Part shown: piece by piece, positions 6,001-6,772 of the stretch
How the letters are laid out: every line of letters starts with the position of its first letter
Position numbering within the stretch: position 1 is the first letter of the stretch
Origin: Betaproteobacteria bacterium
GTDB taxonomy: Bacteria; Pseudomonadota; Gammaproteobacteria; Burkholderiales; Burkholderiaceae
Reading direction: 5' to 3'
Length of the DNA stretch: 6,772 nt
Assembly: GCA_009921765.1 (NCBI GenBank)
Contig: RFXC01000219.1
Coordinates: 1 to 6,772 of the forward strand
Program-made: the position numbers and the translations under genes
Notes under the pieces: model-generated
What the model saw: the letters and a program-made list of their open reading frames with translations, nothing else
Database searches by the model: none
Told to the model about the DNA's origin: nothing

Positions 6001-6772
6001 ATCAACTCCTCCACCGGTGTCGTCACTGCGGCGGGGGCAATCAATTTTGAAGCGAGCGCAACAACATCTCGGACGATCTACGTAAGAGCGACATCGGCCG
6101 ACGCTTCATCTCAAGTGAGCGATGCGATTGTCGTCGCCGTGACCGATGTCAACGAGGCGCCAACCGTTGTAGCGTCCTCACCCACCGAATACACCGTTGT
6201 CGTGGGTCAGGCGCTTGCGAATGCTTCTGTAGCGGGCTGGTTCAGTGACCCGGATGCGAGCACCAGCAACAACGGCAAACTAACCTACTCTGCAAAGCCA
6301 ACCGCCGACATGCCGACAGGCTTGCCCAGCGGTCTGAGCCTCGCCGCTGCGACGGGTGCTGTGACGGGAACGGTGAGCCAGACTGGGTCCAAAGTGGTCA
6401 CGATTGTTGCCACCGACGGCGGCAACCTGTCGGTTGAAAAGACCGTGACGATGAGCGCTGTTACGGCGCCAACGCTGGCCGCCAGCGCACTGGATGGGGT
6501 CACCAACCTCGACCCAACGTCCAACATCGTGTTGAAGTTCAGTGAAGCGGTCAATCCTGCCGCGTCCAAGTTCATCCGGCTGGTCAATGATGCCAACAGC
6601 ACGGCGGCGAACGGTTTCCGTACCGAGGAAGCACGCAACAGCATCCAGATTGAGGCTACCTCATCGCAGGTCACGTTCTCCGCTGACAAGAAAACGGTAA
6701 TCATCAATCCCACTGCCGATCTCGATCTCGCGAACAACTTCCATGTCGAAATCGACGCGGGTGCGTTCATTG
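1..6772 (+). CDS. Giant multidomain surface adhesin (Ig-like / cadherin-like / He_PIG repeats), internal fragment, partial at both ends
   Basis: Frame 1 is open throughout: 2257 codons without a stop. The product is predicted to be an extracellular rod-like adhesin or matrix protein used for attachment or biofilm formation. Visible domains in order are a SwmB-like domain (residues 24-128), a calcium-loop plus helical module (130-375), six Ig-like domains (376-1006), two cadherin-like domains (1007-1209), He_PIG (1210-1307), two four-domain super-repeats (1308-2157) and a Big_5-like domain (2158 to the end). The fragment exceeds 200 kDa, lacks cysteine, and has Trp only at 749, 802, 1043, 1236, 1880 and 2080, which is typical of large secreted stalk proteins. 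The GTG at base 1 cannot be shown to be a start because nothing upstream is visible. The first residues (VLIASASSSSS) could equally be the end of a hydrophobic or linker segment. No RTX nonapeptides (GGxGxD) or C-terminal secretion signal are present; type I secretion is inferred from architecture only. The exact function and ligand are unknown. Confidence 0.93.
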   Translation, partial: MLIASASSSSSTPAANAPTAPAPDTTPPQLVSTAVSSTASTVTLTFDSTLDAKAPPLKTAFTVAINDAPGTVPDSIKVEGNKVVLSFATGFIPAGNIKLALTYTDAAGDGALTLQDEAGNDAASFSISQGIVADGYIRGAQIYVDANNNGVAEASEMIAGVVTDAAGRFFLPSTAPKGTIIAVGGVNIDTGLPNTSPLKAPAGSTTINPLTTLVQAVIEKSGTTAPTQAAIQAAANQVAATLGLPESVATGGNLLNFDPLSVKSTASANDKAAALAVQKAAANVATVVALGASDSAAASKVVANLASTIASTIQEAGGQTLRLDDVNVLNSALKGVNVSLESRVSLAEAVSAISATSNIDAISNVQSQVLDKIAPDKPEASVAARSRTATPEVKVSLNTQSTDGKAVVVGDVIRLIEGGVQIGSATITEADLAVSYKNVVVSAFPLSEGNHSLQAQVVDKSGNVSALSAAAAVVVDLTPPKALISNSVGAMAPGGTSTLTISLSEAVEGFTKDDILIPSGSALGTLSAPTVLANGQVVYTIGFTAPTAQGAVKVSVGTVFTDLAGNAPAAASPEIDLSVDAAPTAFIVDNTPGIATGPVTYTISFSERVNGFDLSDLTVTGGTPGSLATVSASQVYSFVVTPEANASNITVQLKADAVTDIPVTGTQGKPNLAVSAEAQPVDTQAPTVTISQVAGDDKINAAEYKTILDNIPGSEVVVAGTASEAGVKVSLQLGAGNVRAITADANRNWSYKLTPADIKAMGQGAETIIAKATDAAGNTTSDAAAAKRDISIGTVVPTLTAWTLTDASDTGVKGDGRTSVVAPTISFAASNNLPVTVQVLNASTNAVVKSFNVAGTGADQTLVLADTLSQAVGTYIVKLSAADTAGGNSVERSSQLVFDASSPSGVASDTTTAAIIGRTAGNVVFQITASEPSFGLTADEVTIVGGKASGAVRLVGGNVFELAVTPDADLEGDTAGRVTVSVAAGKFTDLAGNQNTAVSAHFQAVDTRNPRAGTLPAASIDENNSQGSFVFAASDRQDTAIAWSIKSGAGDAALISINPTTGEAKLTAAPNFEAKSSYSFVVVAADAVGNTTDIPYTITVRNLDEQAPVITSLGTGSIAENASTATVAYKVTSTDTADISTGSTAYSLKAGGDASAFSIDASSGEVRLLSSANFEVKPSYQITVVAKDTANNSSEKVVAISVTDVNEDPSKTSLAPTAPLIVVVDQPLSGATVAPWFTDPDGGSTAFGKLTYSVSPALPAGLQLNKDTGAVTGSLGSIPDAQVTFTATDGGGRTVSHQVTVQTVTAPVIRSFTAADAVGTTNVGKQGEAVTFTLTMSEPVTVVGSPQVNFAAGTGQPFSATYQSTSTDKLSLVFTANAPAGDGTFKISSINLNGATVTGDVSKQPLVLTSVNQTSAGYRVDNTAPVVDTPAFTVAENLKAVGQVLATDAGPVKYTLGSGSDAAQFEISETGALSFIAQQGKNYEAETGTRTYTVPVIATDAAGTASAPKSIVVTLTDVDEFDVTKPADANTAANTIAENSAVGSPVGVTASASDADATTNTVTYKLVTATGADYTGTEFAIGASTGVVSVAGPIDFEAATPATRTLYVKATSADNSSQISDAIVVAVTNVNEAPVKNGDVGALTAVTNQPYNRDLAAFFRDPDGSDALGVLTYTRTSGTLPSGLSLSSAGVLSGTATADASPVSVTVRASDSGSLFAEQTFTLGVVSAPVLQSFTVTDPVAPGTIGKSGDDLTFILKFTEAVNVTGTPKVTFKVMSNGQSATTFDASYSQGTGTDSLTFTAKAPNASGTFEVGAFSLASATIVGNVSKQPLVATSVGQVFAGYTLDSKLPTIQAPSSTTLSVAESATKIADLSADEQVTWSVTSSNAAAFAISGAVLSFAALKDFEVAADRTTTLTLAATDPAGNQKTAILTVNLTDVNEFQVSKPADTNTAANTVAENATAGTAVGVTAAATDADGSTNVVTYKLVNANGTDYTGTEFAINSSTGVVTAAGAINFEASATTSRTIYVRATSADASSQVSDAIVVAVTDVNEAPTVVASSPTEYTVVVGQALANASVAGWFSDPDASTSNNGKLTYSAKPTADMPTGLPSGLSLAAATGAVTGTVSQTGSKVVTIVATDGGNLSVEKTVTMSAVTAPTLAASALDGVTNLDPTSNIVLKFSEAVNPAASKFIRLVNDANSTAANGFRTEEARNSIQIEATSSQVTFSADKKTVIINPTADLDLANNFHVEIDAGAFI
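70..384 (+). other. SwmB-like (SWM repeat) beta domain
   Basis: Residues 24-128 open with DTTPPQLVS, have a central beta pattern (TVTLTFDSTLD near residue 46, then AFTVAINDAPG), and close with a hallmark phrase close to LQDEAGNDAASFS. This follows the SWM_repeat/SwmB pattern found in large cyanobacterial and proteobacterial surface proteins: a TPP start, an alternating strand carrying a D/S-x-x-L-D phrase, AFTV, and a final 'DxAGN' strand. The domain is extracellular and probably structural. The family name comes from pattern memory, not a profile search; a generic bacterial Ig-like domain is the alternative. Confidence 0.65.
388..1125 (+). other. Calcium-loop (EF-hand/SdrD-B-like) plus Ala-rich helical module
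   Basis: Residues 130-375 differ from the rest of the stalk. The module opens with VADGYIRGAQIYVDANNNG, in which D145-x-N147-x-N149-G150 and E156 match the 12-position EF-hand/dockerin-type calcium loop (ligand positions 1, 3, 5 and 12, with Glu153 at position 9). A short beta segment follows (TDAAGRFFLP, then IAVGGVNIDTG), then the phrase TTINPLTTLVQAV at 205-217. From about 225 to 375 the sequence is Ala-rich, with amphipathic-looking runs (for example 226-243, 270-290 and 295-315) that suggest helices. From general knowledge, the sequence of calcium loop, 'GGxDxxTG', 'PLTTLV' and helical tail recurs in other giant proteobacterial surface proteins, but I cannot name a defined family for the helical part. 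Its role is unknown; a calcium-dependent fold, spacer or ligand-contact module are all possible. Confidence 0.65.
1126..1440 (+). other. Bacterial Ig-like domain, first of six
   Basis: Residues 376-480. The core reads VKVSLNTQSTDG, then VVGDVIRLIEGG, then SEGNHSLQAQVVDKSGN, and the domain ends in the linker D476-L-T-P-P. The order 'gdxIxL...x-IgsatIteaDl...G-xHxlxAxVxDxaGNxS' is the usual pattern of bacterial Ig-like domains (Big family) that repeat in giant adhesins. It is a structural stalk unit, and the DxTPP linker is a likely interdomain calcium site by analogy with other adhesin stalks. Confidence 0.7.
1441..2046 (+). other. Tandem pair of Ig-like domains of the 'SEAVxGF' type
   Basis: Two consecutive domains, residues 481-580 and 581-682, share one plan: an early strand leading to SEAVEGFTKDDI (504-515) in the first and SERVNGFDLSDL (605-616) in the second, then a G-rich phrase (SGSALGTLS; GGTPGSLAT), a 'vYT/vYSF-v-vTP' strand, and a final strand. 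The first ends with FTDLAGNAP; in the second the corresponding phrase is degenerate (VTDIPVTG). This matches the bacterial Ig-like subtype often labelled Big_12; the label is from memory. The second copy has diverged at the usually conserved D-x-AGN site. Confidence 0.65.
2047..2391 (+). other. Bacterial Ig-like domain with 'D-x-I-N-A-A-E' opening
   Basis: Residues 683-797. It follows the linker V-D-T-Q-A-P and starts TVTISQVAGDDKINAAEY, then has the phrase VVVAGTASEAGVKVSLQL, NRNWSYKLTPADIKAMGQG and the closing strand TIIAKATDAAGNTTS. The order of INaxE, 'v-v-G-t', 'NgxWs-x-l', 'l-x-x-G' and 'AtDaAGNts' is the common Ig-like repeat pattern of RTX-type adhesins (Big_6/Big_13-like). One of the six tryptophans, W749, is the conserved Trp of this pattern. 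Confidence 0.7.
2392..2700 (+). other. Bacterial Ig-like domain with 'DASDTGxKGDG' opening
   Basis: Residues 798-900 open with LTAWTLTDASDTGVKGDGRT (799-818), a phrase closely resembling the 'D-x-SDSG-x-x-GD-x-x-T' start of a common adhesin Ig-like repeat. Strands TVQVLNASTNAVVKSF and TYIVKLSAADTAGGNS follow, and the domain closes at the linker D899-A-S-S-P. The usual final 'DxAGN' is here DTAGGN, a one-residue variant. The role is structural. Confidence 0.65.
2701..3018 (+). other. Ig-like domain of the SEAVxGF type, third copy, and last before the cadherin block
   Basis: Residues 901-1006 repeat the plan of residues 481-682: VVFQITASEPSFGLTADEV corresponds to the 'SEAVxGFxxxD' strand, then VTIVGGKASG, a 'vFELaVTPDAD' strand, VTVSVAAGKF and TDLAGNQNT, with the linker V-D-T-R-N-P at the end. 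Two unrelated-looking Ig domains separate it from its nearest relatives, so the stalk was assembled from shuffled subtypes rather than a simple tandem array. Confidence 0.65.
3019..3627 (+). other. Two cadherin-like domains
   Basis: Residues 1007-1108 and 1109-1209. Both show the bacterial cadherin pattern: an early acidic 'I-x-E-N' (IDENNS; SIAENAS), a middle 'F-x-I-x-x-x-x-G-x-x-x-L' (ISINPTTGEAKL; FSIDASSGEVRL), 'NFE-x-K-x-S-Y' (1071-1078; 1173-1180), a 'V-x-A-x-D' strand (VVVAADAVGN; TVVAKDTANN), and the acidic closing linker (NLDEQAP at 1102; DVNEDP at 1204). Those acidic motifs are the calcium-binding elements of cadherin repeats. The domains probably form a calcium-rigidified rod segment. 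Confidence 0.8.
3628..3921 (+). other. He_PIG (putative Ig) / dystroglycan-type cadherin-like domain, copy 1
   Basis: Residues 1210-1307. The phrase VAPWFTDPDGGS is followed by LTYSVSPALPAGLQLNKDTG and AVTGSLG, then FTATDGGGRTVS. The 'F-x-D-P-D', 'LTYS', 'LPxGLxLxxxTGxxxG' and 'v-x-AtDggG' elements are the signature of He_PIG/CADG-type domains. The run of nine G encodes the GGG of ATDGGG. The following TVTAPVI is the junction at which the four-domain super-repeat begins. Confidence 0.78.
3868..3876 (+). repeat. Homopolymer run of nine G in the coding frame
   Basis: Nine consecutive G, in frame as three glycine codons (residues 1290-1292) in the phrase ATDGGGR. Removing one G would shift the frame and meet TGA at 3884-3886, three codons after the tract. 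The open frame in this window shows the nine-base length is the 'on' length. Whether it varies in nature is not known from this sequence. Confidence 0.85.
3922..5187 (+). repeat. Four-domain super-repeat, unit 1 (Ig-like, cadherin, cadherin, He_PIG; 1266 bp)
   Basis: Residues 1308-1729 (422 residues) contain four domains. The Ig-like domain (1308-1425) has SFTAADAVG, the strand TLTMSEPVTVVGSP, and the tail GDVSKQPLVLTSV, and ends D-N-T-A-P. A cadherin-like domain (1426-1521) has TVAENLK, FEISETGALSF, NYEAETGTRTY and TDVDEF. A second cadherin-like domain (1522-1634) starts with KPADANTAANTIAEN, contains DYTGTEFAI and IDFEA, and ends NVNEAP. The He_PIG domain (1635-1729) contains FFRDPDGSDA, LTYTRTSG, LPSGLSLSSAGVLSG and RASDSG. 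All four recur in the same order immediately downstream. Confidence 0.85.
5188..6471 (+). repeat. Four-domain super-repeat, unit 2 (Ig-like, cadherin, cadherin, He_PIG; 1284 bp)
   Basis: Residues 1730-2157 (428 residues) repeat unit 1. The Ig-like domain (1730-1850) has SFTVTDPVAPG, FTEAVNVTGTP and GNVSKQPLVATSV. The first cadherin-like domain (1851-1941) has SVAESAT, FAISGAVLSF, DFEVAADRTT and TDVNEF. The second (1942-2054) starts KPADTNTAANTVAEN, contains DYTGTEFAI and INFEA, and ends DVNEAP. The He_PIG domain (2055-2157) has WFSDPDAS, LTYSAKP, LPSGLSLAAATGAVTG and VATDGG. Residues 1521-1634 and 1941-2054 align without gaps at 81 of 114 identities (71%, counted by hand). The extra length lies partly in the He_PIG domain, where PTGL-PSGL (6313-6336) looks like a small tandem duplication. 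Confidence 0.85.
6472..6772 (+). other. Bacterial Ig-like (Big_5-like) domain, cut by the window end
   Basis: Residues 2158-2257. After the same T-A-P junction that starts each super-repeat, the sequence changes to SALDGVTNLDPTSNIVLKFSEAV (2162-2184), then FIRLVND and TVIINPTADLDLANNF with HVEIDAGAFI at the edge. The pattern 'P/LDG-x-T-x-x-x-x-x-x-NIvLxFSEaV', 'I-x-L', 'txxIxPxxxLxxxxxYxVxIxxGaf' is that of Big_5-type bacterial Ig-like domains. The strand closing the domain and all downstream parts, including any secretion signal, are outside the window. Confidence 0.7.

Noticed and set aside
3607..6157. Exact 16-base repeat at 3607-3622 and 6142-6157 as a possible recombination or attachment site
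   Set aside because: It encodes the conserved TDVNE cadherin linker, so protein constraint explains it. Flanking bases diverge and no mobile-element gene is present.
6285..6770. Minus-strand open frame of 161 codons, and other minus-strand frames such as 5526-5948, 5016-5348 and 2250-2621
   Set aside because: They lie opposite continuous domain-bearing coding sequence on the plus strand, have no recognisable domains, and are expected by chance in GC-rich coding DNA. Their Ala/Val/Ser-rich composition mirrors the codons of the real gene.
1..6772. RTX calcium-binding nonapeptide repeats (GGxGxDxLx) within the window
   Set aside because: None was found in the translation. Any RTX block would have to lie downstream of the window.
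1..6772. A new multi-gene system, CRISPR array, RNA gene, promoter or terminator
   Set aside because: A single reading frame covers the whole window, the repeats are coding and domain-length rather than short and spaced, and no stem-loop with a T-tract or tRNA-like structure was noticed.

Overview
The window lies entirely inside one very long protein-coding gene. Forward frame 1 is open from base 1 to base 6772 (2257 codons, plus one base of the next) with no stop codon. Neither the true start nor the stop is inside the window. The encoded fragment is rich in Ala, Thr, Val, Ser, Gly and Asp. It has no cysteine and only six tryptophans, and it reads as a string of roughly 90-120 residue beta-sandwich domains. 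This is the middle of a giant multidomain surface adhesin or cell-surface matrix protein, of the kind that proteobacteria usually export by type I secretion (LapA/BapA/SiiE-like architecture). That export route is inference, because the diagnostic ends lie outside the window. GC is about 60% (estimated from several rows), and the codon use and domain style suit a Gram-negative proteobacterium, possibly a beta-proteobacterium such as a Burkholderiales member; the taxon is a guess.

Layout in residues of the fragment: 1-23, a Ser/Ala/Pro-rich linker; 24-128, a SwmB-like beta domain; 130-375, a module with an EF-hand-like calcium loop followed by a long Ala-rich, probably helical segment, the only clearly non-beta part; 376-1006, six bacterial Ig-like domains of several subtypes; 1007-1209, two cadherin-like domains; 1210-1307, a He_PIG (putative Ig) domain; 1308-1729 and 1730-2157, two copies of a four-domain super-repeat (Ig-like, cadherin, cadherin, He_PIG); 2158 onward, a different Ig-like domain (Big_5-like) cut by the window end.

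Acidic linkers (D-x-x-x-P between Ig-type domains; DVNE/NVNE/DVDE after cadherin-like domains) recur through the stalk and suggest a calcium-stiffened rod. The most notable observations are the four-domain super-repeat of 1266 and 1284 bp, whose copies are conserved in protein but scrambled at silent sites; the calcium-loop/helical module near the start of the rod; and a run of nine G in which loss of one base would end the protein almost at once. I saw no RNA gene, insertion sequence, CRISPR array, promoter or terminator. The window is best described as an ordinary but very large accessory adhesin gene rather than a new multi-gene system.
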